Positions 31,388 to 40,698 of a DNA stretch of 64,000 nt are shown here, in pieces. Under the pieces are notes generated by a model, which searched no databases, was not told the origin of the DNA, and saw only the letters and a program-made list of their open reading frames with translations. The position numbers and the translations under genes were made by a program. The first letter of the stretch is position 1. Every line of letters starts with the position of its first letter. Origin of the DNA: Desulfotomaculum nigrificans DSM 574 (GTDB taxonomy: Bacteria; Bacillota; Desulfotomaculia; Desulfotomaculales; Desulfotomaculaceae); contig NZ_KI912183.1 of NCBI RefSeq assembly GCF_000189755.2, positions 2,110,257 through 2,174,256 of the forward strand, given 5' to 3'.

Positions 31388-32614
31388 TTAATATTTACAT
31401 ACATATGTACTGATAAAATCGTATAATTTTCGCGCTTGAACTACGTTATTTTTATTTTCAAGCACAAACTTTTTAGCTCGATCTCCAAACCAGTGCAGTT
31501 CATCTCTTGGCATAGTCAGTACCTTCTCAAGGCCAATAGCCATATCATCCACAGACTCTCCGTTAAAAGTGAATATAAAGTCATAATATTCTTCTGGCAT
31601 ACCAGGTAACTGAGTGGTAAGTATAGGTGTACCTGAAACCATATATTCCATATTTTTGGATGGGAAAGAATACTTTGTAAACTCTTCATTAGAAGGACGG
31701 GGATTAACAAGCAAGGTTGCTTTTACTTCTTTCTCTACTACTTCTTTATTGGGTACCATTCCCCAAAATTTTATACGACTATCTTTTTTTTCATATTCTC
31801 TTATTTCACTTTCCAGTTCACCAGAACCAAAGAGCCACAACCTAGCGTCTTTTAACGATACATTCATAAACGCTTCAATAAGCTTTTTTACACCATATTT
31901 CTCATGAAGGGCTCCCGCATAAATAACTACTTTTTCTTGGTATTTATCTTCCAATAGGTTTGAAACTTCTCTCATCCTAACATCAACCATACCTTCGATG
32001 ACAATATGCGGTTTACCCTTAGGATTAACTAGCCTATTCATTTGCTCTGTCAAAATAATATAAGCATTATACCGTTTTAAAAAATAATTACAAAGCGAGG
32101 TATAGAGTTCAATAAATGCCGATTTAAATCCTTTTTCCCCTTCTTTCGTGTACCCCTGCATAAAACTTGGAATATCAGTAACGATAGCCACAGTGTTTAC
32201 GCCGAAAAGGTTAGCCGCCGCTTTAGCTGCAACACTTATGGTCAAATTCAAAACATCGCAAATAATGTATTTCTTGCTTTTTTTGTTTGTCACACACCAT
32301 TTTGCAGTGGTAAAAAAGGCCGTAAAAAAGGCGATAATATGTCCGATTACTGCCATGTTTAAGTGTGGTAGGTGTTTAAACACTGTTTTGTTTTCAAGTT
32401 CCGACGAACTACACCACCAGATTCTTTTAGTATTGACACGCGAAATCGGTAAATCACTCATTACCGTAACTTGCACATCTTCATGCTCGGCAAGACCGCT
32501 CACGAACAGATGATGAAACTTTTGTGCCTGTTGTTGTGGCTTAATTTGACAAGATATAAAAATTTCTTCAAATTTTTTCTTTGAACATAATTTTGAAACA
32601 TACAGTATATCCAT
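31388..32614 (-). CDS. Glycosyltransferase family 4
   Basis: 408 residues, GT-B fold. The C-terminal half shows KVVIYAGALHEKYGVKKLIE (domain start), LWLFGSGELESEIREYEKKD and KATLLVNPRPSNEEFTKYSF followed by PSKNMEYMVSGTPILTTQLP, which is the donor-binding E/K block. The N-terminal half holds ICDVLNLTISVAAKAAANLF, a membrane-associated helix. It belongs to the polysaccharide operon; donor sugar unknown. Confidence 0.88.
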   Translation of the reverse strand: MDILYVSKLCSKKKFEEIFISCQIKPQQQAQKFHHLFVSGLAEHEDVQVTVMSDLPISRVNTKRIWWCSSSELENKTVFKHLPHLNMAVIGHIIAFFTAFFTTAKWCVTNKKSKKYIICDVLNLTISVAAKAAANLFGVNTVAIVTDIPSFMQGYTKEGEKGFKSAFIELYTSLCNYFLKRYNAYIILTEQMNRLVNPKGKPHIVIEGMVDVRMREVSNLLEDKYQEKVVIYAGALHEKYGVKKLIEAFMNVSLKDARLWLFGSGELESEIREYEKKDSRIKFWGMVPNKEVVEKEVKATLLVNPRPSNEEFTKYSFPSKNMEYMVSGTPILTTQLPGMPEEYYDFIFTFNGESVDDMAIGLEKVLTMPRDELHWFGDRAKKFVLENKNNVVQARKLYDFISTYVCKY

Positions 32615-32705
32615 CAGATTATTCCTTTACATTGAAAATGTCCAAAAGTTTCTTTTCAAGCTTCTATGAGTTAACCCGATAAAAGAGTTAAAATCCATTT
32701 ATTCT

Positions 32706-33824
32706 TTAGCAACTTTTCAATCTGGTAAACAAATCATAATGCACCTGAGCCATATTCTCTATTGTATATGGTTTGATACGCTCAATGCTCTTATTTGCCA
32801 TACTGCGCAACATACCTTCATCTGAAAAAATACGGTTAATCTTATTTGCAAGAGCAGCTTCATTATCAACCGGCACAATATATCCATTTTCACTATCTTT
32901 TACAAGTTCAAGAGCCGCTACGCATTTATCCGTTGAAATCACAGGCAAACCGCAAGCCATAGCCTCATTTATAACAAGACCCCATATATCCTCACGCGTA
33001 GGCAACACAAATAAATCTGCCGCACGATAATATTTCCTAAGCTCGTCTTTTTTCTTAAAGCCTATTAGGTGTACATTAACCAATCCTTCTTCAGATATTA
33101 GCGATAAAAGCTTCTCTTCGTTTGGTCCGCCACCTATAATTAAAAGGTTTATACTTTGGGACACGCATTTCCACGCTCTTATAAGAACGTCAAATCCCTT
33201 GCGATATATAAACTGTCCTACCGACAAAGTCACCCTGTTACCGGAGATACCAAGCTCTTGTCTAAGAGATATTTTTTCGGATTCGGAAGCTATGTTTGAA
33301 TATAATTCCGAAGATTTTACAGACGTAAAAGGATATATAAATATCCTTTCATTCTTTGCGCCGTAATGTTCGAGGTAACGGTTGGTTTCATTTCCGGTAC
33401 TGAGCCACCATGTGGCGCTACCAATAAAATGCTTTTTTATTGCAGCCACAATGGGTTTGTCATCCTTTATGAATCCACCATCGACGTTAAGAAAATAAGG
33501 TATGTGACGTAGTTTGAGGCATTCTATTGCCAGCATTCCAGTAGGTGTGCTGTAACCGCCGATTACAAATATATCGAATCGATCCTTCTTAAGCCACTGA
33601 AGTACGGATGGGCAAAAGGAACTATCATTTCCAAACTTTATACCTTTAAGGAAGACGGGCTTAAAGTTTACAGCCTCATCCGAAATCCAGTCCTTATTAC
33701 GGTCAGCTGCTGAACGCCTTTCAAAAAGAACTGTCAACTCGCATAGCTTACCTAGCTCATTAAAAAAATCAACTCGATACGGCGCAGGTATATTGGTTAA
33801 AAACAAAACCCTCATCAATCTCAT
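32706..33824 (-). CDS. Glycosyltransferase family 4
   Basis: 372 residues. MRVLFLTNIPAPYRVDFFNE near the N-terminus is the classical opening of this subgroup. VTLSVGQFIYRKGFDVLIRA starts the second domain and ADLFVLPTREDIWGLVINEA with MACGLPVISTDKCVAALELV gives the E-x7-E donor-site block. Retaining GT-B enzyme, cytosolic or peripheral at the membrane. It ends 91 bases before the next GT gene and is only 1 base from the preceding one. Confidence 0.9.
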   Translation of the reverse strand: MRLMRVLFLTNIPAPYRVDFFNELGKLCELTVLFERRSAADRNKDWISDEAVNFKPVFLKGIKFGNDSSFCPSVLQWLKKDRFDIFVIGGYSTPTGMLAIECLKLRHIPYFLNVDGGFIKDDKPIVAAIKKHFIGSATWWLSTGNETNRYLEHYGAKNERIFIYPFTSVKSSELYSNIASESEKISLRQELGISGNRVTLSVGQFIYRKGFDVLIRAWKCVSQSINLLIIGGGPNEEKLLSLISEEGLVNVHLIGFKKKDELRKYYRAADLFVLPTREDIWGLVINEAMACGLPVISTDKCVAALELVKDSENGYIVPVDNEAALANKINRIFSDEGMLRSMANKSIERIKPYTIENMAQVHYDLFTRLKSC

Positions 33825-33825
33825 C

Positions 33826-35046
33826 CTAATTTCTATATTTCAATAATTCCCTGTAAATACTGATATATTTCTCAATCATTACTTGGTTGCTATATTTTTC
33901 AACAGCAGTTTTACGACAGGACTTTCGTACAAAGCTGTCACGTTTTGAAAGTACACGAAGTACTCCTTTTCGCAGTTCCACAACATCTCCGGGAGTAACA
34001 GTTATGCCACAATGCCCATTTGCCTGTTCAGGTATTCCACCGACTTTAAAGCCGACAACAGGTGTACCACATGCAAGCGACTCAAGCACCACGGTTGGGA
34101 AGTTTTCACCTCTGGATGTAATGACAAAAACATCCGCCGCAGAGTAGCATTCGGCAAGCTCATGCTGGTTTTGTGTAGGCGGCAAGGCTATTACATTTGG
34201 CGGCAGGCTATTGGTATCACCCTTCCAGCCGACTATTAAAACCTTTATATTATCCTTTTCAACCGCATTGGCAAGTTCTATAACATACTTTCCACCCTTA
34301 CGCTCATTGGTAAAATCAGGCGCAACTGCCAGAACAACAGGCTGTGTTTGAGATATGCCAATCTTTTGCCTTAACTCATTGCGGTCCCTTGGATAAAAAG
34401 TATCCTGAGTATCTATACCGTTTGGAACAACTTCTATCCATTTATCACCAAGGAAAGAACGGCGCACATCATCCGCCAGCCATTGTGAAGGTGGGGTTAA
34501 AACAAGACGCTGTATAGAACAGAAAGCCTTTCGCTTACGCTTCCATTCGCCAGCGCTGCGATCAAGGAAAAGTGTTGATGGATATTCGGCAAGATTTGGG
34601 CAGTCACCGCACCCACTCTTCCATCTTTCACACTCATAAAAATAACCACAACGTCCAGTAAATGCCCAGTCATCGTGCAATGTCCAGACTACCGGGATTT
34701 CCTTTTGTCTTATATAATCGACAAGCATATAAACATTGACAAAATAGCCATGTATATTGTGAAAATGAACTACATCGGGTTTGAACTTATCCATGTATTT
34801 TAGCAATTGTATGGTTCCTAGAATTGAACCATGTCCCACAGTGCCAAACAGCCGGGTATGAAGTACATGTAGCTTGACCTCCCAGTCCCAGCCAATGTGA
34901 TATACTCCTGGATCATTAACAACCTCACCACGCCCATAGGCTATTGAGGAAATATGTCCTCTTTCAAGCAAGCCTTTATGTATGGCTGCAGCTATCTTGC
35001 CTGTACTTCCGGAATTATAAACTGAATTTATTGTCAGAACTCTCAT
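33826..35046 (-). CDS. Glycosyltransferase family 4
   Basis: 406 residues from the ATG at 35046 (CAGGTG 5 bases upstream). That start avoids the 16-base overlap with capG that the longer ORF would make. It opens MRVLTINSVYNSGSTGKIAA, holds PDVVHFHNIHGYFVNVYMLV and WTLHDDWAFTGRCGYFYECE with a Cys-rich segment (WKSGCGDCPNLAEYP) common in this subgroup. The donor block is ADVFVITSRGENFPTVVLES then LACGTPVVGFKVGGIPEQAN. Likely a step after the L-FucNAc residue, from its position right behind capG. Confidence 0.9.
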   Translation of the reverse strand: MRVLTINSVYNSGSTGKIAAAIHKGLLERGHISSIAYGRGEVVNDPGVYHIGWDWEVKLHVLHTRLFGTVGHGSILGTIQLLKYMDKFKPDVVHFHNIHGYFVNVYMLVDYIRQKEIPVVWTLHDDWAFTGRCGYFYECERWKSGCGDCPNLAEYPSTLFLDRSAGEWKRKRKAFCSIQRLVLTPPSQWLADDVRRSFLGDKWIEVVPNGIDTQDTFYPRDRNELRQKIGISQTQPVVLAVAPDFTNERKGGKYVIELANAVEKDNIKVLIVGWKGDTNSLPPNVIALPPTQNQHELAECYSAADVFVITSRGENFPTVVLESLACGTPVVGFKVGGIPEQANGHCGITVTPGDVVELRKGVLRVLSKRDSFVRKSCRKTAVEKYSNQVMIEKYISIYRELLKYRN

Positions 35047-35066
35047 ATTGCACCTGTATTCTTGTT

Positions 35067-36194
35067 TTACTCTTTCCCCCACACAAACTTATCCACTATC
35101 TTCGCATAACTCTGTATTATCTTCACAACCTTCACCGACACGTTTGCATCCGCGTAATCCGGCGCCAATACAGTCTTCTCACCGTTTCCCCACATTTCCC
35201 TGCACAACTGCACAGCCTGCTCTATATCCTTCTCCGTTATCCCACCGATCACCACGGTACCCTTATCCAGCACCTCAGGACGCTCAGTTGATGTCCTAAT
35301 CAACACCGCCGGAAAACCCAGTATCGCCGACTCCTCGGAGAGCGTGCCGCTGTCAGACAGTACGCAGAAAGCATTCAGCTGCAGCTTATTGTAGTCAAAG
35401 AATCCAAAAGGTTTTAATTGTCTGATTAACGGGTGGAATTTAAAGCCCCTTTCCTCTATCCGTTTCCAGCTTCTCGGGTGGGTTGAGTAAATAATGGGCA
35501 TTTGATATTTTTCGGCTATGCTGTTTAAGGCATTCATCAGTGAGATAAAGTTTTTCTCGTTATCTATGTTCTCCTCCCGGTGGGCCGACACCAGTATGTA
35601 CTTGCCCGGCTCCAGGCCAAGTTCAGCCAGTACTTTGCTTTGCAGGATTTTATCCATATTTTTTTGCAGCACTTCGGTCATGGGCGAACCGGTGACAAAG
35701 ATATGCTCCTTACGGATACCCTCCGCCAGCAGGTAGCGGCGGGAATGCTCGGTATAGGGCAGGTTGATGTCGCTGATGTGATCGACGATCTTGCGGTTGA
35801 TTTCCTCCGGCACGTTCTGGTCAAAGCAGCGGTTACCCGCCTCCATATGGAAAATGGGTATCTTCAAGCGCTTGGCAGAGATGGCACAGAGGGCGGAATT
35901 GGTATCTCCTAAGATTAAAAGGGCACCGGGCTTTTCCTGTAGGAGGACCTCATAGGACTTGGCGATAATGTTACCCATGGTTTCGCCGAGATGAGCCCCG
36001 GCAGCACTTAAATAATAGTCCGGCTCCCGTAACCCTAAATCATCGAAGAAAACCTGGTTCAGGGTATAATCCCAGTTCTGACCGGTGTGGACCAATATGT
36101 GATTAAAGTACCTGTCGCACGCCTTTATAACCTCAGACAGGCGGATTATTTCAGGTCTTGTGCCAATTATTGTCATAACCTTAAGCTTTGTCAA
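35067..36194 (-). CDS. capG: UDP-N-acetyl sugar 2-epimerase, CapG/FnlC type
   Basis: 375 residues of the non-hydrolysing UDP-GlcNAc 2-epimerase family (WecB fold): MTIIGTRPEIIRLSEVIKAC, LVHTGQNWDYTLNQVFFDDL, ILGDTNSALCAISAKRLKIP, FHMEAGNRCFDQNVPEEINR and VSAHREENIDNEKNF. The family has two main roles; here it stands directly after capE and capF homologues, so the likely reaction is the last step to UDP-N-acetyl-L-fucosamine (C2 epimerisation of UDP-N-acetyl-L-pneumosamine/talose form). In-cell location cytosolic. 5 bases separate it from capF. Confidence 0.9.
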   Translation of the reverse strand: MTKLKVMTIIGTRPEIIRLSEVIKACDRYFNHILVHTGQNWDYTLNQVFFDDLGLREPDYYLSAAGAHLGETMGNIIAKSYEVLLQEKPGALLILGDTNSALCAISAKRLKIPIFHMEAGNRCFDQNVPEEINRKIVDHISDINLPYTEHSRRYLLAEGIRKEHIFVTGSPMTEVLQKNMDKILQSKVLAELGLEPGKYILVSAHREENIDNEKNFISLMNALNSIAEKYQMPIIYSTHPRSWKRIEERGFKFHPLIRQLKPFGFFDYNKLQLNAFCVLSDSGTLSEESAILGFPAVLIRTSTERPEVLDKGTVVIGGITEKDIEQAVQLCREMWGNGEKTVLAPDYADANVSVKVVKIIQSYAKIVDKFVWGKE

Positions 36195-36199
36195 AATTG

Positions 36200-37330
36200 T
36201 TATACCTCCAGATAATATGTATCAGGCTTGTCCGGGTTAAATATTTCATTAGCCCAGAATAATGTGATTACATCCGTGGTGCCGACATTGGTTATAGAAT
36301 GGGTATAACCCGCAGGTATGTCTATGACTTTAAGCTGTTCGCCGGACACTTTGTATTCTAAGACTTCATCGGTTCCTATCTTTTTAAACTTTATAACAGC
36401 CTCGCCTTCAACAACGAGGAATTTTTCAATTTTAGTATGGTGCCAGTGATTGCCCCGTGTTATGCCGGGTTTTGTGCGTGAAATAAAGATCTGGCCAAAC
36501 TGCCTGGACTTGATAAACTCGGCCAACCAACCGCGGTTGTCATGCTTCATTTCAAGTTCATAGCCAAAGCCGTCTTCCGGCAGGTAGGAAGTATAAGTGG
36601 CATAAAGGAATCTTTCAAAATCGCCTTCGAAATTCGGCATGACAAGATTTTTGCGGCTCTCGGCAAAAGAATATATGGTGTCGGCCAATTTTTGCAGTGT
36701 AACCTTGAACGTGCGCGGTACATAACAGAAACCATCATCACCAATATGCGCAAGTCCGTCCATCGCTGCGATCAATTCAGCAACAACATCATCAACATAA
36801 ACAAGTGTTATCTCGGTGGCCGGATTATTTATTTGAACGGGAAGCCCATGGGCAATATTATGGCAAAAAGTGGCTACTACCGAATTATAGTTAGGCCGGC
36901 ACCACTTACCGAATACATTTGGCAGGCGATAAACATATACCGGTGTACCATTACGACGGGACCATTCAAAAACCGCATCTTCTGCAGCCTTTTTACTTAC
37001 ACCGTAATGGTTGTCCAATACGGCTTGAATGGATGAAGTAATGACTACAGGTGCCTTCTTCCCGCTAATCTCAAGCAGTTCGAGCAACTCTTCAGTAAAA
37101 CCGCGATTTCCTTTGTCAAAATCCTCAACATTTCGGGGTCTGTTGACGCCTGCCAGGTGAAAGACAAAATCCGCACGGGCAGTATAATCAGCTAATTCCT
37201 CTCTGGTATTGTTCCGGCCGTAACGCAGGATTTCAATGTCTTTGCGTTGTTCAAGTGTGGCGCAAAGGTTTTTGCCAATAAAACCGCCAGCACCGGTAAC
37301 CAATACTGTTTTCATAACTTTGCCTCCCAA
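36200..37330 (-). CDS. capF: CapF/FnlB-type bifunctional SDR-cupin enzyme
   Basis: 376 residues (370 from the ATG with the KTVLVTGAGGFIGKNLCATL opening). N-terminal short-chain dehydrogenase part: TGAGGFIG for NADPH and YGVSKKAAEDAVFEW with Tyr-x3-Lys. C-terminal cupin: ITRGNHWHHTKIEKFLVVEG with the metal-binding His cluster and Glu. In S. aureus CapF the cupin epimerises C3 and the reductase then forms UDP-6-deoxy-L-talose-NAc. Both parts look complete. It overlaps the 3' end of capE by 19 bases. Confidence 0.93.
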   Translation of the reverse strand: MGGKVMKTVLVTGAGGFIGKNLCATLEQRKDIEILRYGRNNTREELADYTARADFVFHLAGVNRPRNVEDFDKGNRGFTEELLELLEISGKKAPVVITSSIQAVLDNHYGVSKKAAEDAVFEWSRRNGTPVYVYRLPNVFGKWCRPNYNSVVATFCHNIAHGLPVQINNPATEITLVYVDDVVAELIAAMDGLAHIGDDGFCYVPRTFKVTLQKLADTIYSFAESRKNLVMPNFEGDFERFLYATYTSYLPEDGFGYELEMKHDNRGWLAEFIKSRQFGQIFISRTKPGITRGNHWHHTKIEKFLVVEGEAVIKFKKIGTDEVLEYKVSGEQLKVIDIPAGYTHSITNVGTTDVITLFWANEIFNPDKPDTYYLEV

Positions 37331-38337
37331 TTTTCAAGCTCATGCCTGATGAAGCCAAGGGTTAAAAGCTTTTCTTTGACCTGTTCTACATTGAGTCGCT
37401 CGGTATTATGTGAATTATATTCCCACCCGTAGGTTATCTGTTCCTTACCGTCCACAAAATATTTATCATAGTTTAAATCGCGAGTATCCGCCGGAATGCG
37501 GTAATAATCTCCAAGATCCTCGGCATGGACCATTTCTTCGCGGGTAAGCAACGTTTCATACAATTTCTCACCGTGGCGGGTGCCTATAATCTTTATCTCA
37601 TTATCGGCATGGAAAAGTTCTTTAATTGCCTGGGCCAGATCGGCAATAGTGGAAGCCGGTGCTTTCTGTACAAATATATCACCCTGGTTGGCATTCTGGA
37701 AAGCAAACAGAACCAGTTCCACTGACTCATGGAGTGACATAAGGAAACGGGTCATGTTCGGATCAGTTACGGTAAGGGGTTGGCCTGATTTAATCTGCTG
37801 AACAAAAAGGGGTATTACCGAACCACGGGAAGCCATAACATTGCCGTAGCGAGTACAGCATATGGTAGTTTTTTCAGGATCTACCGTGCGTGACTTGGCT
37901 ATCACAACTTTCTCCATCATGGCTTTGGAAATGCCCATGGCGTTTATGGGATATACTGCCTTGTCAGTTGATAAACAAATAACCTTTTTGACGCCATAGG
38001 CTATAGCAGCATTCAGTACATTTTCTGTACCTATCACATTTGTTTTGACAGCTTCCATAGGAAAAAACTCACAAGACGGAACCTGTTTAAGGGCTGCAGC
38101 ATGAAACACATAATCCACGCCATGCATAGCGGATGCGATACTGTTGTAATCTCTCACGTCGCCGATAAAGAACTTAACCTTATCATTTTTAAGTTCCTTT
38201 CGCATGTCATCCTGTTTCTTCTCATCACGCGAAAAGATGCGGATTTCACCTATATCAGTATGTAAAAATCTTCTTAGAACAGCATTGCCGAATGAACCAG
38301 TGCCACCGGTTATAAGCAGGCATTTATCTTTAAACAT
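37312..38337 (-). CDS. capE: CapE/FnlA-type UDP-GlcNAc 4,6-dehydratase/5-epimerase
   Basis: 341 residues. NAD motif LLITGGTGSFGNAVLRRFLH, VFHAAALKQVPSCEFFPMEA, and CLSTDKAVYPINAMGISKAM, where Met replaces the Tyr of the usual Tyr-x3-Lys, as is normal for CapE/FlaA1-type inverting dehydratases. CCTRYGNVMASRGSVIPLFV and TDPNMTRFLMSLHESVELVL complete the family pattern. First step from UDP-GlcNAc to UDP-L-FucNAc. The C-terminal tail beyond residue 290 (DGKEQITYGWEYNSHNTERL) is characteristic of CapE. The start overlaps the end of the GT gene by 8 bases. Confidence 0.93.
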   Translation of the reverse strand: MFKDKCLLITGGTGSFGNAVLRRFLHTDIGEIRIFSRDEKKQDDMRKELKNDKVKFFIGDVRDYNSIASAMHGVDYVFHAAALKQVPSCEFFPMEAVKTNVIGTENVLNAAIAYGVKKVICLSTDKAVYPINAMGISKAMMEKVVIAKSRTVDPEKTTICCTRYGNVMASRGSVIPLFVQQIKSGQPLTVTDPNMTRFLMSLHESVELVLFAFQNANQGDIFVQKAPASTIADLAQAIKELFHADNEIKIIGTRHGEKLYETLLTREEMVHAEDLGDYYRIPADTRDLNYDKYFVDGKEQITYGWEYNSHNTERLNVEQVKEKLLTLGFIRHELENWEAKL

Positions 38338-39553
38338 TTTGCACCTTCTCCTTTAAGTGGGCAGTAATTATGTCGTACCCCCGAGAAACTGTATAATACT
38401 TTTCAAGATACTTTCGCCCATTCAGACCCATTTGCCTACGTAATTTAAAATCAGAGGCTAATTTATCAACTAGTCTTAGATACCCGTCCAAGTCTCCACT
38501 TCTGGCCCACATTCCACATCCTGCTTGGTATAACACATCTTTAATATCTGTATTAACATCTGTGGCAGCAAGCACTGGAATAGCTGACTCCATATAGGCT
38601 GTTAAACGCGACGGGAAATTAGGTATTGTAAATCGATGATCCAGAAAAATTAGACCCACATCACAACTTTTCAATAACTTATCATAATCCGCCTTAGGAA
38701 GCGAGTTCATAAGCTTTACGTTACGCTGTTTACTGCTTTTTATATATTGTTCAATACGTCCATACTCAGTACCAGAACCCACTATCAGGAAAAAAATATC
38801 TCCACGTTCCTTCACATGTTCAAGTACTTTAAGAAGAAATCCTATCCCCTGTGGTCGTCCAAGATTTCCACCGTAAACAAAGATCACGGCTTCACTTGGT
38901 ATACCGTATCTCTCTCGTATATCCAAATGCCTGTCATTAATGTCACAAAACGACTCAGGCTTTATACAATTGGGGCACTCTTCTACCTTATGTTTTTCAA
39001 TCTCTGGATTATGCTTCAAAAGGTACTCTACATTTGCTTTGGACATACAACCTATGTAATCTGAAATTGCGTAAAGTCGCTTTTCTTTTGTTCTAAAATA
39101 ATGCCAAACCAAACTCCCCTTCCTCATCATGCCAATATCAACAGCATTCTGAGGGAATATATCCTTAAGGAGCAAATATGTTTTACAGTTATTCCGTTTT
39201 TTTATGAACTTTACCACACGTTCAAATGTTATCGGTGGTGTTGAATAGATTAAAAGGTCGAACCTTATATGCCCAAGATGTCTTTTTATGGCCTTAATGA
39301 ACTGGTTTTCAAGAAGAAGAGTGGATATACCCTTCTCAATAATATTAGTTTTAGTTATATTACCTGTTTTCACACGTAAGACATTAATCCCACTTTCAAT
39401 TTTGTACTCTGTAGGCTTACAAAAACGGCGCTCACGCTGACAAACAACATAAACATTATTGCCACGGTTTTTAAACTCATGCATTAAATCAGTATATATA
39501 TTTCTCTCATCCTCTCCTTCAGGATAAGCGAGAGTTAAAAAAAGTACATTCAT
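38330..39553 (-). CDS. Glycosyltransferase family 4, WbuB-like
   Basis: 407 residues from the internal ATG at 39553 (the ORF extends to 39571). It opens MNVLFLTLAYPEGEDERNIY and has IRFDLLIYSTPPITFERVVK, LLLKDIFPQNAVDIGMMRKG and VEECPNCIKPESFCDINDR, the pattern of WbuB-type enzymes that occur beside FnlABC/CapEFG genes and are thought to transfer L-FucNAc. Donor block: CDVGLIFLDHRFTIPNFPSR then MESAIPVLAATDVNTDIKDV. The acceptor assignment is an inference from neighbourhood. Confidence 0.85.
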   Translation of the reverse strand: MNVLFLTLAYPEGEDERNIYTDLMHEFKNRGNNVYVVCQRERRFCKPTEYKIESGINVLRVKTGNITKTNIIEKGISTLLLENQFIKAIKRHLGHIRFDLLIYSTPPITFERVVKFIKKRNNCKTYLLLKDIFPQNAVDIGMMRKGSLVWHYFRTKEKRLYAISDYIGCMSKANVEYLLKHNPEIEKHKVEECPNCIKPESFCDINDRHLDIRERYGIPSEAVIFVYGGNLGRPQGIGFLLKVLEHVKERGDIFFLIVGSGTEYGRIEQYIKSSKQRNVKLMNSLPKADYDKLLKSCDVGLIFLDHRFTIPNFPSRLTAYMESAIPVLAATDVNTDIKDVLYQAGCGMWARSGDLDGYLRLVDKLASDFKLRRQMGLNGRKYLEKYYTVSRGYDIITAHLKEKVQNV

Positions 39554-39567
39554 TTGATCACCATAAA

Positions 39568-40698
39568 TCAAAAAACTGTTTTAATTATTTCTATGACCCT
39601 CTCTTGCTCTTCCTGCGTCATAGCCGAACCAGAAGGCAAGCAGATCCCCCGGGCGAACAGGTCAGTTCCGACATCCTCATCACATGCATGAGAAAAGAAA
39701 TAGCAATTCGCAAAAACCGGTTGCATATGCATGGGCTTCCAAACTGGACGTGATTCAATATTTCCCTTTTCGAGAGCAACTATTATGTCTACTGGATTAA
39801 CCTTACACTCCTCATTTATGGTCATAACGGTCAGCCAATAGTTTGGCTCACCTTTTACAGACACAGGCATAAACTTTACTGGCAAATCCTTGAGTCCTTC
39901 TTCATATCTCTTACGTATTTCTTTTTTTGCCTTTATTCGATCACCAAGTGCTATTAGCTGGCCTCGGCCTATACCTGCACAAATATTTGACATACGATAG
40001 TTGTATCCATATTCCTTATGTTCATAATGCCGTTCTGGTTCACGTGCCTGTGTGGACCAGAAACGCATCTTCTTTATGGCTTCCTCATCATCGGAAACAA
40101 CCATTCCACCACCCGAGGTGGTTATTATTTTATTTCCGTTAAAAGAAAAAACCCCTATATGTCCAAAAGTACCGCACTTTTTACCCTGATAAGTGGCTCC
40201 TAAAGCCTCTGCAGCATCTTCTATTACTGGAACACCATAATGTTTACAGATAGGCAGCAACCTCTCATAATCGGCACTCTGACCATAAAGATCTACTATT
40301 ATTACAGCCTTTGGCATCTTGTTCTCCTTTTTAGCCCAAGCAAAGGCCTTCTCTAGTGCCTCAGGTGACATATTCCAACTCTCAGGTTCTGAATCTATGA
40401 ATACCGGATTAGCATGCTGGTACATTATCGGGTTACAGCTACCTGCAAATGTCAGGCTTGAGCAAAATACATAATCTCCCGGGCCTACACCAAGGTATCT
40501 CAAGGCAAGGTGAATACCTGCTGTTCCCGAGGATAGGGCCAGTCCATACTTTGATCCTACATAGTTGCATAACTCATGCTCAAAGGCGTCAACATTAGGT
40601 CCTAAAGGTGCAATCCAGTTTGTCTCAAAAGCTTCTTGTATGTATTTCATCTCATATCCACTCATATGGGGCGGAGAGAGGTATATTCTTTTCTGCAT
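39568..40698 (-). CDS. DegT/DnrJ/EryC1/StrS family sugar aminotransferase
   Basis: 376 residues, PLP-dependent. PPHMSGYEMKYIQEAFETNW is the standard start, LALSSGTAGIHLALRYLGVG the phosphate-binding turn, PVIEDAAEALGATYQGKKCG holds the PLP-binding Asp, and IGVFSFNGNKIITTSGGGMV the Schiff-base Lys. Closest in look to PglE-type enzymes that aminate the 4-keto sugar made by a PglF-type dehydratase, which is encoded at 43092-44945. The gene begins at the stop of the HAD gene. Confidence 0.9.
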   Translation of the reverse strand: MQKRIYLSPPHMSGYEMKYIQEAFETNWIAPLGPNVDAFEHELCNYVGSKYGLALSSGTAGIHLALRYLGVGPGDYVFCSSLTFAGSCNPIMYQHANPVFIDSEPESWNMSPEALEKAFAWAKKENKMPKAVIIVDLYGQSADYERLLPICKHYGVPVIEDAAEALGATYQGKKCGTFGHIGVFSFNGNKIITTSGGGMVVSDDEEAIKKMRFWSTQAREPERHYEHKEYGYNYRMSNICAGIGRGQLIALGDRIKAKKEIRKRYEEGLKDLPVKFMPVSVKGEPNYWLTVMTINEECKVNPVDIIVALEKGNIESRPVWKPMHMQPVFANCYFFSHACDEDVGTDLFARGICLPSGSAMTQEEQERVIEIIKTVF

